Position numbers and translations under genes: made by a program. DNA of 64,000 nucleotides, from contig NZ_CP121473.1 of the NCBI RefSeq assembly GCF_033954455.1, positions 4,822,501 to 4,886,500 on the forward strand, given 5' to 3'. The DNA comes from Thiorhodovibrio litoralis. Its GTDB lineage: Bacteria > Pseudomonadota > Gammaproteobacteria > Chromatiales > Chromatiaceae. Each line of letters opens with the position of its first letter. Position 1 is the first letter of the stretch. The notes under the pieces were generated by a model that had not been told where the DNA came from, made no database searches, and saw nothing but the letters and a program-made list of their open reading frames with translations. Below are positions 33,801 through 42,322 of this stretch, in pieces.

Positions 33801-35141
33801 TCACGTTTGAGAACCGGGCTTGGCAGCCCGCCACCCATGAGCTAGCCAGCTTGCATCATCAAGGGTCAGACAGAGCGCATCGTGCCAGTCATTTCCACTC
33901 AGACGGCGGTAAAACTTAAGCCCCATGACCAGGCTCAGCGCGTACGCGATCGTCGTCGCCGCAGCGGCACCGGCGAGCCCGAGACAGGGAATCAGGATCA
34001 GGTTCGCGGCCAGGTTAACCACAACAACTGCCAGTGCGACCAGCATGTTCAACTCCGGGCGGCCGCGCGCCGCGATATCGTTGGCAAGCACGCGATAAAC
34101 CGCCATCAGCACCATGCCCGGCAGCAGAATCCACAACGGTAGCACAGCCGCGGCGTACTCGCTGCCAAATACCACATCAATCAAGGTATGCGCCAACCAG
34201 GCCAGCACCAGGGCGGCCATGGCAGTGATCAGCAACAGCCACCGGGCGATCAATGGCGTGAGCTGCTTGCGCTTGGCGTCATCGCGCGACAGTTGCGCCA
34301 GACGCGGAAGCAGAACCGTACTCACCGCCTGGGAAATCAACCACAGCTTCTCGGCCAGGGCCACCGCGATCACATACACCCCGACAGCCGCCGGACCCAG
34401 AAACAGATTAGCCAGAAAGACATCCGCTTTGTAGTTGAGGAAGGCCAGGATATTTCCGACATGCGCCTTCCATCCGTAGCCGAGTGAACGCTTCAAACAG
34501 GTTGCGACTCCCGGTCCCCTGTCATCCGCCCGAATCCATTCCGCCACCCAGCGCAGCGTCAGCCCGAGCGCCACCAGTTGCGCGACAAGCTGGGCACCGA
34601 GCAGCCCGGTCAACTCCCGGTGACCGCCAAGACTGAGACCCGCCACGAGCAGCAGCAGCATGGCCGGCTGCACCATAGCCAGCAGATTATAGCGCCCGAA
34701 CGCCTGCAACCCCTGCAGCAGACTATGCAAATAGCTGTTCAGGAGCGCGAATGGGTAAACCCCGAGCGCGAGCCATAAAGCGCTGGCGTCGATGCCGGGA
34801 AACAGCCTCTGGCGTTGCCACAACAAGAGCGCTGCGCCAATGACCAGACCCACCAGGCCAACCAGCAAGAAGATCACCAGATTTGCGACAAAGAGTGCGC
34901 GCACGCCGGCCTGCTCAGTCCCCAGGTAATAGACGTTTGCCGGAGCAACGCCGAAATTGAGCAGGGACACAAGCAGCGTCGGCAACAGCAGTGCAACGGC
35001 ATAAGCACCGTTCGCTGCGGGTCCGTAGACCCGGGCAATGATCACAATGGTCAACAGGCCGAACAGCGCCGCCGCAAGCTGCCTGACAAAGGTGGCACCG
35101 ACATGCCCCATCAGGCGGCGCAAACCGAGCCCGCGGGTCAT
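33801..35141 (-). CDS. Polysaccharide flippase (Wzx/MATE-like, MOP superfamily)
   Basis: A 446-residue inner-membrane protein from the start at 35141, with about 12-14 hydrophobic helices. It opens with ATFVRQLAAALFGLLTIVII and ARVYGPAANGAYAVALLLP, the usual first two helices of O-antigen-type flippases. It would move a lipid-linked glycan across the inner membrane. The start is fixed by an ATGA overlap with the end of the glycosyltransferase gene, so the two are translationally coupled. Together with the glycosyltransferase and methyltransferase upstream it forms a small glycan-export module that is separate from the later island. Confidence 0.88.
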   Translation of the reverse strand: MTRGLGLRRLMGHVGATFVRQLAAALFGLLTIVIIARVYGPAANGAYAVALLLPTLLVSLLNFGVAPANVYYLGTEQAGVRALFVANLVIFLLVGLVGLVIGAALLLWQRQRLFPGIDASALWLALGVYPFALLNSYLHSLLQGLQAFGRYNLLAMVQPAMLLLLVAGLSLGGHRELTGLLGAQLVAQLVALGLTLRWVAEWIRADDRGPGVATCLKRSLGYGWKAHVGNILAFLNYKADVFLANLFLGPAAVGVYVIAVALAEKLWLISQAVSTVLLPRLAQLSRDDAKRKQLTPLIARWLLLITAMAALVLAWLAHTLIDVVFGSEYAAAVLPLWILLPGMVLMAVYRVLANDIAARGRPELNMLVALAVVVVNLAANLILIPCLGLAGAAAATTIAYALSLVMGLKFYRRLSGNDWHDALCLTLDDASWLAHGWRAAKPGSQT

Positions 35142-36466
35142 CTGTGGGCCTGCTGCGGCGGCGGCCCCGCGCCCGTGCGTTCTAGCAACCGCTGATAGGC
35201 GTCGACCAGGCGACTGACAACCGCCGGCTCGCCATAGCGCGCCCGGCAACCGGCACGCAGGGCATGGGGGTCATAGCGCCAGGCCGTTAAGCGCAAACGC
35301 CGCAGCGCCTGCGCCAGCGCTGCGACATCGTCCGTCGGCACCAGCAGCCCGTCCTGCTCGCGCACGATAGATTCCGGCCCACCACAACGGGTCGCGATCA
35401 CTGGCTTGCCAAGCGCCAATGCCTCGATCAGCACAATGCCAAAGGTTTCATAACGGCTCGGCAGCACTAGGGCATCCGCAGTGGCAATGAGCTCAAGCAC
35501 CTGCGCGCGATCGAGCACCCCGAGAAAGCGCACCCGATCGGACAGGCCAAGCTCCTCCACCATGGCCTGCAGGGCCTCGCGTTCCGAGCCGTCGCCGCCG
35601 ATGTCCAGGCGCACCCTGGGGTCTGCGCGAAAGGCACTCGCAAAGGCCCGCAGCAAAACATCCATGCGCTTGTTCGGGGTCAGCAGGGCAACAGCCGCAA
35701 AGCAGAAACTATCCGTCTTCTCCCGGGCCGCATGCCGCGCCGGCAAGGGGTGATCGAGAAAAGCAGGGTCGACCGTGTTGGGCATTTCCTCCCACAGACC
35801 CACCTCCGCCCCAAGCGAGGTGCGCAGTTGCTGCGCAAATGCTTGACTGACCGCAAAACGACGCGAGGCCGCGCGCGCGGCACCGGCCGCCGCGCTCAGC
35901 TCAGTCGGCTTCAGCCGGCCGAGCGCATAACCGGAGTAATGCTCGGTCACGACAAACGGGATGCCATCGCGGCGCTGAATGCGTTGCGCCAGCACACCGG
36001 CATTTAGCAGACAGTGGGAGTGGATCACATCCGGCTGACCATGAATCGCCCGATAACGGCGATAAAGGCGCAGCCCCAGGCGCACCCAGAGCCGGATATT
36101 CCCGTAAGGAATGCCGGGTAGCCAGGCCCATGCATCGTCGCTAATGACCGGTACCTCCGGGTAGGCTCGGGCACTTGGCTTGGCAGCTGCCGCGACCATC
36201 ACTGGCAGATCAGGCGCCGCTGACTCGGCGATGTCCCGTCTGCCTGAGATACCAAAGCGCCAATCCCGCAGGGAATGCAGCCGCGGGTGGATGACACCCA
36301 CCTGCACCCCCTCGCGCGCCAGCGCTCGCACCTGCTGGCGCACATACACGCCAGCCACGTCATTTTCCGCGCGCGGATACCAGGTGGAGATAATTAGCAG
36401 GTGCAACGCAAACCGCTCAGCAACAGGCATCCGCTCGGGTGCCGCTGGCGACCACGCACCAGCCAT
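35138..36466 (-). CDS. Glycosyltransferase family 4
   Basis: 442 residues, GT-B fold. N-domain: LLIISTWYPRAENDVAGVYV with its acceptor-side Gly loop, and DVIHSHCLLNAGVLAQRI. C-domain: the LLTPNKRMDVLLRAF strand, then GGDGSEREALQ, DRVRFLGVLDRAQV and the E-x7-E signature in PSRYETFGIVLIEALALGKPV. It should transfer a sugar from a nucleotide donor with retention of configuration. Met13 (MPVAERFALHLLI) is an alternative start. It overlaps the methyltransferase gene upstream by about 50 bases or, from Met13, 14 bases; it overlaps the flippase by ATGA. Confidence 0.9.
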   Translation of the reverse strand: MAGAWSPAAPERMPVAERFALHLLIISTWYPRAENDVAGVYVRQQVRALAREGVQVGVIHPRLHSLRDWRFGISGRRDIAESAAPDLPVMVAAAAKPSARAYPEVPVISDDAWAWLPGIPYGNIRLWVRLGLRLYRRYRAIHGQPDVIHSHCLLNAGVLAQRIQRRDGIPFVVTEHYSGYALGRLKPTELSAAAGAARAASRRFAVSQAFAQQLRTSLGAEVGLWEEMPNTVDPAFLDHPLPARHAAREKTDSFCFAAVALLTPNKRMDVLLRAFASAFRADPRVRLDIGGDGSEREALQAMVEELGLSDRVRFLGVLDRAQVLELIATADALVLPSRYETFGIVLIEALALGKPVIATRCGGPESIVREQDGLLVPTDDVAALAQALRRLRLTAWRYDPHALRAGCRARYGEPAVVSRLVDAYQRLLERTGAGPPPQQAHR

Positions 36467-37166
36467 CGATCATGCCTCGTTGCAACGGACGCAACGGCAG
36501 CGCCAGCAACGAACGCAGCGCCATCGCAAAGGTGGGTGCGTAAATCAACGGCAAGGTGCCGGCTGGCGTGAGCTCAACATCAGTCAGTCCGCTGCGCGAG
36601 AGGATCAACTTGAGCTCAAAAGGGGCAATGGGGTTGATATGGCCATAGGCCAGATTCGGCTCTTCGAAGCTCCAGAATTGCCCCTTATGCAGAAACAGCA
36701 GGCGGGAAAGCCAAGAGGCAGAGTTGGGCGTGCTAACAACCACCGTGCCGCCAGGCCGGGCCAGCCGCACCAGTCCGCGCACATAGGCCCAAGGGTTTTC
36801 GACATGCTCGATGACCTCGATGCCGCACACGGCATCGAAGCAGCCAGCATGCGCGTCGATGAAGTCCGCCCATTGCGTCTCGGCATTGAAATCCACCCGA
36901 TGATAATCGATCGCGCGTGCTTGCTGCGCACAATCGCCATCGTTCACGTCCACGGCCGTGACCTTGTAGCCGAGATCATGCAAGCGCGCCGCCAGCGCAC
37001 CCTGCCCGGCTCCCATATCGACAACGCGCGAGCCCAGCGGCACCCGTTGGCGGATGACGTGCGCGACCTGCTCATGCAGCCCTGGGTCTGCGCGGATCAA
37101 TATCCCGTCGTAATACTCCAGCGGCTTTTTGCGCAAATACAGCCGGGGGCGGGCGGCACTATTCAT
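36417..37166 (-). CDS. SAM-dependent methyltransferase, UbiG-like
   Basis: 249 residues from the start at 37166 (MNSAARPRLYLRKKPLEYYD). The class I SAM-binding loop reads VVDMGAGQGALAARL, followed by VTAVDVND and the catalytic-side EVIEHVENPWAYVRGLVRLA. This matches the Methyltransf_23 group that often methylates glycan or lipid precursors. It begins inside the end of the histidine kinase gene (overlap ATGAATAG) and ends inside the glycosyltransferase gene. Its place in the operon suggests a glycan substrate. Confidence 0.88.
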   Translation of the reverse strand: MNSAARPRLYLRKKPLEYYDGILIRADPGLHEQVAHVIRQRVPLGSRVVDMGAGQGALAARLHDLGYKVTAVDVNDGDCAQQARAIDYHRVDFNAETQWADFIDAHAGCFDAVCGIEVIEHVENPWAYVRGLVRLARPGGTVVVSTPNSASWLSRLLFLHKGQFWSFEEPNLAYGHINPIAPFELKLILSRSGLTDVELTPAGTLPLIYAPTFAMALRSLLALPLRPLQRGMIDGWCVVASGTRADACC

Positions 37167-37875
37167 AGTTGTTGGCAACCACGGGCAGCTTGAGCACAAA
37201 GCAGCCGCCGCCGAGTGCACCGGCATTGCTGACTTCGATGAAGCCGCGCGCTCCGTTGGCCGCGCCATGGCGCTCGGCCACCAGAGCGCAGAAATGCAGG
37301 CCCAGGCCAGTATTCCCCATCTTCGCATCCGGTGCGGCGCTGTCGTGCAACGTGCGCCGGCCCAGCATGCTTTCCGGGTAACCCGGGCCGTCGTCGTCAA
37401 TCGCCAGCACCAGCCAATCACCGTCGCGTCGCGCACTCAGGCGCACGGTACTTGTGGTGTAGCGCACGGCGTTTGTCAGCACGTTCTCAATCAGCGAGCC
37501 CACCAGGTAGGCATCGAGCGTCCAGGCCAGTTCCTCATCGCAGGCGATGTTGCAAGACAGCCCGCGCTGGTCGAGCAGCGGCTTGTTGTTCAGCCAGCTG
37601 TCCTCAAGCAGCTCATAGAGGTTGGTTTGCTGAAAATTCTGCGGATACAAGCCATGATCATGGCGATAGATGGTCAGCAGCTTGGTCAGATTATCTTTCA
37701 TCCGCCGCGCTTCGTACTGCAGTTGCGCGAGCGCTTCGGCCTCGGCCGGCTGCTTGGCGCGGTCGGATTCAGCCAGCGTGTCCACGGCGTTAAGCACCCG
37801 ATTCAGGGAGTTTTTCATGTCATGGATGCCAATCGCCAGCACGGCGCTGAAATCCACTCCGGCATCGCTATTCAT
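37159..37875 (-). CDS. Soluble histidine kinase, short
   Basis: 238 residues. It has no sensor domain: the chain begins MNSDAGVDFSAVLAIGIHDM, placing the phospho-His at residue 18 (IGIHDMKNSLNRVLNAV). The ATPase follows with N box ENVLTNAVRYT, G1 DDDGPGYPE and G2 NTGLGLHFCALVAERH. It begins in the last codons of the REC-TPR gene by an 8-base overlap (ATGAATAG), so kinase and response regulator are almost certainly made together and likely form one pathway. The C-terminus ends LKLPVVANNYE. Confidence 0.87.
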   Translation of the reverse strand: MNSDAGVDFSAVLAIGIHDMKNSLNRVLNAVDTLAESDRAKQPAEAEALAQLQYEARRMKDNLTKLLTIYRHDHGLYPQNFQQTNLYELLEDSWLNNKPLLDQRGLSCNIACDEELAWTLDAYLVGSLIENVLTNAVRYTTSTVRLSARRDGDWLVLAIDDDGPGYPESMLGRRTLHDSAAPDAKMGNTGLGLHFCALVAERHGAANGARGFIEVSNAGALGGGCFVLKLPVVANNYE

Positions 37876-39097
37876 AAGTGGTCTCCGCAGTGCGCGCCGC
37901 GGCCAGTGCCGGATAGCGCCCAAGCTCGCCGATTGCGTCAACCGCCTCGGCCAGGGCGGCGCCGACGCGTTTGGGCACCGGGGCCTTGCCGAGCAGGGCG
38001 TCTAGCTCGCCGAGCAGCACGTTCTGCCCGGTGCCGTCGCTCGGCGCCAGACACAGCATTTTGCCAGCCAGCTCCCAATAACCGAGCTGCGGGTCATCGG
38101 CGCAGTTGCGGCTCATGGACTTCAAGCGCCGCTGCGCCTCGCGCATGTCGCCACGCGCCGCCAGTGCCTTGATCAGCGCCAGGTAATCCGCCGGATCGGG
38201 CAGCCCCATCTGCGCCGCGATCTGAATCGCGCGGCGCCAGGCGGGTTCGGCCAACTCGTAGCGGTGCAGCCGCATCGCCAGGCGCGCCAGCGCGCGCTGG
38301 CGGCGTAGGGATTTGGGCGAGCGCTCCAGCGCGGCCACCAGAATGTCCAGCGCTTCGGAGGAGCGGTTTTGTTGCTCGCACAGGGCGGCGAGACGATCAT
38401 GCGCGGCCATGTAGTGCGGCGTCAGCGCGATGGATTCGCGATACAGCGCCTCGGCAGCCGCGGCATCTCCGCGCGCGTCCATAACCTGCCCGCGCCGGGT
38501 CAAGGCCCAGGCCAGCGGTCTTTCCGCCATCGCCTGGGTGCAGGCGGCCTCGGCGCCGTCGAGATCCCCCGCCGACAGTGCCAGCTCAGCGCGAATGTTC
38601 AGCAGCTCCAGACGATTGGGCGGATTCTCGCCCAGCAGCGCATCAAGCACCTCCAACGCGCCTCGTGGCCCCTGCGTGCTGAGCGCACGCGCGACCGGCC
38701 CGAGGGGCTCGCGACGGCGCAGTGCCCGTCCGAGGCGCGCGCGCAACAGATCCTTGGTGAAGGGCTTGGACACATAGGCATCGGGCGTGAACTCAAGCGC
38801 CCCCATGACCATCTCGTTGGAGTTCTCGGCCGTGACCATAACAAAAACGGTCGCGAGATTGATCAGCCCTTCGGCGCGCGCCTGATCAAGCAGCTGCTGC
38901 CCGTCGATGCCATCGCCGAGATTGTAGTCGCACACCACGATGTCAAACCGCTTGGCGCGCAGCGCGGCCAGGGCATCTTCTCCCGTTGCCACCGGCGTGA
39001 TGTGATCAAAGCCGATGGACATCAGCATCTGGCGCAGCGTGCTGCGCATGTTCTGAAAGTCATCAACAATCAGCACCGTCTTCTTGGCCAGATTCAT
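37868..39097 (-). CDS. Response regulator with TPR-repeat output
   Basis: 409 residues. A receiver at 5-125 has phospho-acceptor Asp57 (DIVVCDYNLGDGIDG) and a Lys in YVSKPFTKD. The rest is a chain of about six helical repeats of TPR type (for example RLELLNIRAELALSAGDLDG, AWALTRRGQVMDARGDAAAA and MAAHDRLAALCEQQNRSSEA). No DNA-binding domain is present, so output is by protein-protein contact. It leads an overlapping run (regulator, kinase, methyltransferase, glycosyltransferase, flippase), suggesting that the signal might control glycan assembly, but this is inference from layout. Confidence 0.88.
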   Translation of the reverse strand: MNLAKKTVLIVDDFQNMRSTLRQMLMSIGFDHITPVATGEDALAALRAKRFDIVVCDYNLGDGIDGQQLLDQARAEGLINLATVFVMVTAENSNEMVMGALEFTPDAYVSKPFTKDLLRARLGRALRRREPLGPVARALSTQGPRGALEVLDALLGENPPNRLELLNIRAELALSAGDLDGAEAACTQAMAERPLAWALTRRGQVMDARGDAAAAEALYRESIALTPHYMAAHDRLAALCEQQNRSSEALDILVAALERSPKSLRRQRALARLAMRLHRYELAEPAWRRAIQIAAQMGLPDPADYLALIKALAARGDMREAQRRLKSMSRNCADDPQLGYWELAGKMLCLAPSDGTGQNVLLGELDALLGKAPVPKRVGAALAEAVDAIGELGRYPALAAARTAETTYE

Positions 39098-39169
39098 GCT
39101 GACACTATACCGGACAGTGCGCTATTTTTCGCTGTCTGGGTGCTTAATTGGCGGCGGGTTTTGGGGGCG

Positions 39170-39279
39170 GCTCCGGGGGCAGGCACCGGTCCCGGGGGAC
39201 GCCGTGAATACATCCATGTAGGCTTGCGATCGCATCCATGCGATCGAACACCCCCGCGACCGATACCTGCCCCCGGAGC
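39170..39279. repeat. 110-bp palindromic dispersed-type repeat
   Basis: Outer arms 39170-39190 (GCTCCGGGGGCAGGCACCGGT) minus one base and 39259-39279 match in inverted orientation at 19 of 21 positions. Inner sequence includes a second pair of G5/C5 runs and a near-perfect palindrome at 39227-39246 (CGATCGCAT-CC-ATGCGATCG). Between them is GTGAATACATCCATGTAGGC, which I have met in repeated extragenic elements of other gammaproteobacteria; that recollection is not verified. It lies upstream of the REC-TPR gene. Confidence 0.85.
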
Positions 39280-39339
39280 TCATAGTGCTGGGCTGGCGGC
39301 TGGCGGACTGGTGGACGGGTGGGCGGATGGAGGTCTCTG

Positions 39340-39392
39340 GGATTTGGATTTGGATTGGATTGGATTTGGATTGGGGTTGGGGTTGGGGTTGG
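39340..39392 (+). repeat. G-rich telomere-like repeat, potential G-quadruplex
   Basis: A run of GGATT and GGATTT units passes into GGGGTTGGGGTTGGGGTTGG at 39373-39392. Four G-tracts with TT loops can form an intramolecular G-quadruplex on the plus strand. It lies just past the stop codon of the small gene ending at 39402 and may act as a transcription or replication pause site. Confidence 0.85.
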
Positions 39393-39401
39393 CGTCGGGG
39401 C

Positions 39402-39722
39402 TCAGGCGTAAATGTCTACACCAAAAATGGCGCGCACGTATTCGCGCTCCTGGCTGGTGCTGACAGCATGGTAGGCGTCGAGAGCCTGGCGTGCCTTGGG
39501 GTTATTTTTCTCGACCTCTGGTGCCGAGGGGCGGGTGTGGCGGCGGTTGAAGCGCTCGGCCTGCTCTGGTTCGAGCACCGGGCGCGGGGTGAAGGGTGCC
39601 TGGGCGGTGCGTTCTTCGGTTGCGGTGGTTGCTGTAGGCTGCGCAACCTCGCGCTCCGCCGGCGTGGGCTGATCCCACTGACGGTAAAGGTTAACCTGGT
39701 TAAGATGGCCGGAGATCAGCAT
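39402..39722 (-). CDS. Small conserved-looking protein, unknown function
   Basis: 106 residues. The first 70 are polar and low in complexity (many Pro, Thr, Glu). The last 30 are ordered-looking (ALDAYHAVSTSQEREYVRAI, then FGVDIYA). The closing pattern, a repeated helix ending in G-V/I-D-x-Y-A, reminds me of short uncharacterised gammaproteobacterial proteins, but I cannot name a family. There is no signal peptide or membrane segment and no strong ribosome site. It stands alone between the G-rich repeat and the divergent protease gene. Confidence 0.6.
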   Translation of the reverse strand: MLISGHLNQVNLYRQWDQPTPAEREVAQPTATTATEERTAQAPFTPRPVLEPEQAERFNRRHTRPSAPEVEKNNPKARQALDAYHAVSTSQEREYVRAIFGVDIYA

Positions 39723-39943
39723 AAATCGGAGCGAGCCGGTTGGGTCCTGTCAACGCTCGTCCCAACACCCACCCAGTTGCGCAGCTGATTGCTCTCATCA
39801 GATGCAAAGCACTCGTGGGAGTATTGCCGTTGTGACGAATGCTGGCGATCTCTAAGTATAGTAGAGACAGCCGAAAACGTCCGAAGTGCCAGGACAAGCA
39901 CCATATTTTAGCCCTCACAGCGAACTACAAGGCCGGATCACCG

Positions 39944-40480
39944 ATGCAAGAGCCGCTTCCCAGCCCGGATGACATGCCCTCCCGTTTTGGCCGCGTCATG
40001 TTGTTTGCCGCCTGGATCGTCGGCCTCGCGCTGCTCGGGCTGTTCTTTCACCAGTATCTTGAGGGCGAGCACAACCCCAACCGCAACCTGGAGATATCCG
40101 CGAGCGCCGACGGGCGTGCCGAGGTGGTGCTCAAGCGCAATCGCCTCGGGCACTATGTAGCGCCTGGCACCATCAACGGCATGCCCGTGACCTTTCTGGT
40201 TGATACTGGAGCCAGCGCCGTCGCCCTGCCATTGGACCTGGCGCGCGAGCTTGGGCTGCCATTGCGCTCAGGCGGGCGCAGCAAGACGGCCAACGGTATT
40301 GTCAACACATGGACGACCCGTATCGACAGGCTTGCCATCGGCGCCCTACACGCCCTCAATGTCCATGCGGTGGTCATGCCCAACATGCCTGGGCACGAGG
40401 TTCTGCTTGGCATGACCTTTCTGCGCCGGGTAGAGCTATTTCAACACGATGGACGTCTCACCCTTCGCGCGCCAAACTAA
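39944..40480 (+). CDS. Membrane-anchored retropepsin-like aspartic protease (TIGR02281 type)
   Basis: 178 residues from ATG 39944. A single N-terminal membrane helix (VMLFAAWIVGLALLGLFF, about 18-35) is followed by a periplasmic domain with the catalytic DTGAS at 87-91 in PVTFLVDTGASAVALP. The second conserved block is LLGMTFLRRVELFQHDGRL. This single-lobed layout acts as a dimer like retroviral proteases and is known as a clan AA aspartic protease family in proteobacteria. The start is chosen just before the helix; an in-frame ATG at 39839 would add 35 residues, and starts at 39974 or later are possible. Confidence 0.87.
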   Translation: MQEPLPSPDDMPSRFGRVMLFAAWIVGLALLGLFFHQYLEGEHNPNRNLEISASADGRAEVVLKRNRLGHYVAPGTINGMPVTFLVDTGASAVALPLDLARELGLPLRSGGRSKTANGIVNTWTTRIDRLAIGALHALNVHAVVMPNMPGHEVLLGMTFLRRVELFQHDGRLTLRAPN

Positions 40481-40513
40481 GGCAACTTCGTCTAACAATT
40501 TTATCTTGAAACT

Positions 40514-42322
40514 ATGCCTAATATCGAGAAACGCCTGTTCGCTTTACCTGATTTCACAATCCAGCCCATCGACAACCATGCGGTGATGCTAATTCGCTCT
40601 GACACCGGCGCGGTAGCGGCTGTAGATGCGCGTTGGCAGCATTTTTTAAGTGATCTACGTGTATTTCGCACCCTTCCCGCGCACGCCTCAGTCATTGCGA
40701 ATAACATCCCTCAACTCCGCGGCCATGAAAACGGATTGGTCAATGGGTTTAAAGACCTGGTGTCACGCGGCCTGTTTTATTCTGCGGATGAATTTCTATT
40801 AAAACTCGAATCAGGTTCCTATCCCGCCTCCCCCAGTCACAAACCTTTGACACTTTGCATAAGAACCTGCAATCGCCCTCACCTCTTGCGTCGGCTTTTG
40901 CAATCTCTGGTTGAGAACGCAAAGCGTTTTAAATCACGCTGGCCGGTTGAGATATTAGAGGACTCCAAGCACTCTCATGATTGTCTTGCCAACCGTTCGC
41001 TTGCTGCAGAGTTCGCGACACAGCTAGATTTGCGCTATGTCGGACTGGAAGAACAGGAGAGTTTTATCTCGGAGTTATGTCGGCACCAGCCCGATGATTG
41101 CGACTCCCTGCGTTGGCTCCTCGACCCAAAGCATCCTGCCAACGTCAATCAACCGACGCACGGCCGGCTCTATAATCTCGCTTTTCTAATGCATGCGGGG
41201 CAGCGGATATTGTTGATTGATGACGACACCGTTCTGCGAGCGCTGCAACTGCCAAACGCTTCTAAACAGCCTATCTTTCGGATTCAACCTGCGCCCGGCG
41301 TCTTTTTTCCAGATTCAGAAACTGCCAATTCCTGCCTTCAGCCCTTCGATGGCGATCCACTAGCGGCTCACGCAGATTACCTTGGGCTCCCAATCGTTTA
41401 CGCCATCAAAAGAATGACTGATTCCCGTCTTGAGCAACGCCTGCTAGAAAATCAGTCAATTGACGACATTCCGCCCCCCAAAAACAAAACCGGTATCCTT
41501 CGCTATACGCACAACGGTTTCCTTGGTGACACTGGAACAACGAGTGACCACCTGCGGTTGTATAAGCTCCGGCTAGATGCACCCGAACTTGTAGTTGACC
41601 CCGAAGCATACCTCAGGTTCAGGCATGCTCCCCGTTTTGCCTTCGGGAGCAGCGATTCACCACAGATACTGAGCGGGACCCACCTTCACCATGCGACCTG
41701 CGTCGGACTTGATCTATCTGATCTGATGCCGCCAGTCATCCCAACCGGACGGAGCGAGGATGGCCTGCTTGCGTCCCTCATGCGCTTTCTCTATCCTGCC
41801 GATGCCGGACTGCGCCACGCATTTGCACTGGAACATGGGCTTGAAGCAGTGAAACCTTGGGCTTTTGAAGCCGAGCTTCTATTTAAGCCATTTGACGTGT
41901 CGACCGCAGCCAGCCTTTGGACAAGCCAACTCCCCTCTGGGTTGGACCTCACCCCATCGCAGCGCTGGTCGCTGCTTGCCCAAACGCTTCGCAACAGCGT
42001 TGAAAGCGGCACTCTCCCTGTCCGCTTAGCTGGCATGCTAGAACAACACAGAAATGAAAGTCTTTCATTCCAATTTGCCGTCATCCACGGCGAACTCGCC
42101 ATTCACACAGCAAACACACCCAACGGAATCAAGCAAATCCCGGATGACAGTCCTTGGCGACAAGAACTTGAGGCCATAAGCTATCGGCTGTCTCAGCAGC
42201 TCCGTGACAGCCATTCAGCCCCCGATACCTCCCCGGAATTGGATCGGATTTGCTCCAAGATTGATACGTATTCCCAGGCGCTTGCCCCATGGACTCGCGC
42301 CTTTGAATCTTCACAGCAATGA
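40514..42322 (+). CDS. GT-A glycosyltransferase-like protein with extra N-terminal domain
   Basis: 602 residues. Residues 110-135 (KPLTLCIRTCNRPHLLRRLL) are a classic start of a GT2-type Rossmann half, and IDDDTV at 235-240 fits a DxD metal site. The first 100 residues are separate: FRTLPAHASVIANNIPQLRG ... GFKDLVSRGLF looks like a winged-helix or PqqD-like fold ending in a small Gly-Leu-Phe helix, which is unusual in front of a glycosyltransferase. The C-terminal 200 residues show no recognised domain. GC content is lower than in the flanking protease gene, suggesting transfer. It starts 33 bases after the protease gene with no clear ribosome site. Confidence 0.65.
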   Translation: MPNIEKRLFALPDFTIQPIDNHAVMLIRSDTGAVAAVDARWQHFLSDLRVFRTLPAHASVIANNIPQLRGHENGLVNGFKDLVSRGLFYSADEFLLKLESGSYPASPSHKPLTLCIRTCNRPHLLRRLLQSLVENAKRFKSRWPVEILEDSKHSHDCLANRSLAAEFATQLDLRYVGLEEQESFISELCRHQPDDCDSLRWLLDPKHPANVNQPTHGRLYNLAFLMHAGQRILLIDDDTVLRALQLPNASKQPIFRIQPAPGVFFPDSETANSCLQPFDGDPLAAHADYLGLPIVYAIKRMTDSRLEQRLLENQSIDDIPPPKNKTGILRYTHNGFLGDTGTTSDHLRLYKLRLDAPELVVDPEAYLRFRHAPRFAFGSSDSPQILSGTHLHHATCVGLDLSDLMPPVIPTGRSEDGLLASLMRFLYPADAGLRHAFALEHGLEAVKPWAFEAELLFKPFDVSTAASLWTSQLPSGLDLTPSQRWSLLAQTLRNSVESGTLPVRLAGMLEQHRNESLSFQFAVIHGELAIHTANTPNGIKQIPDDSPWRQELEAISYRLSQQLRDSHSAPDTSPELDRICSKIDTYSQALAPWTRAFESSQQ

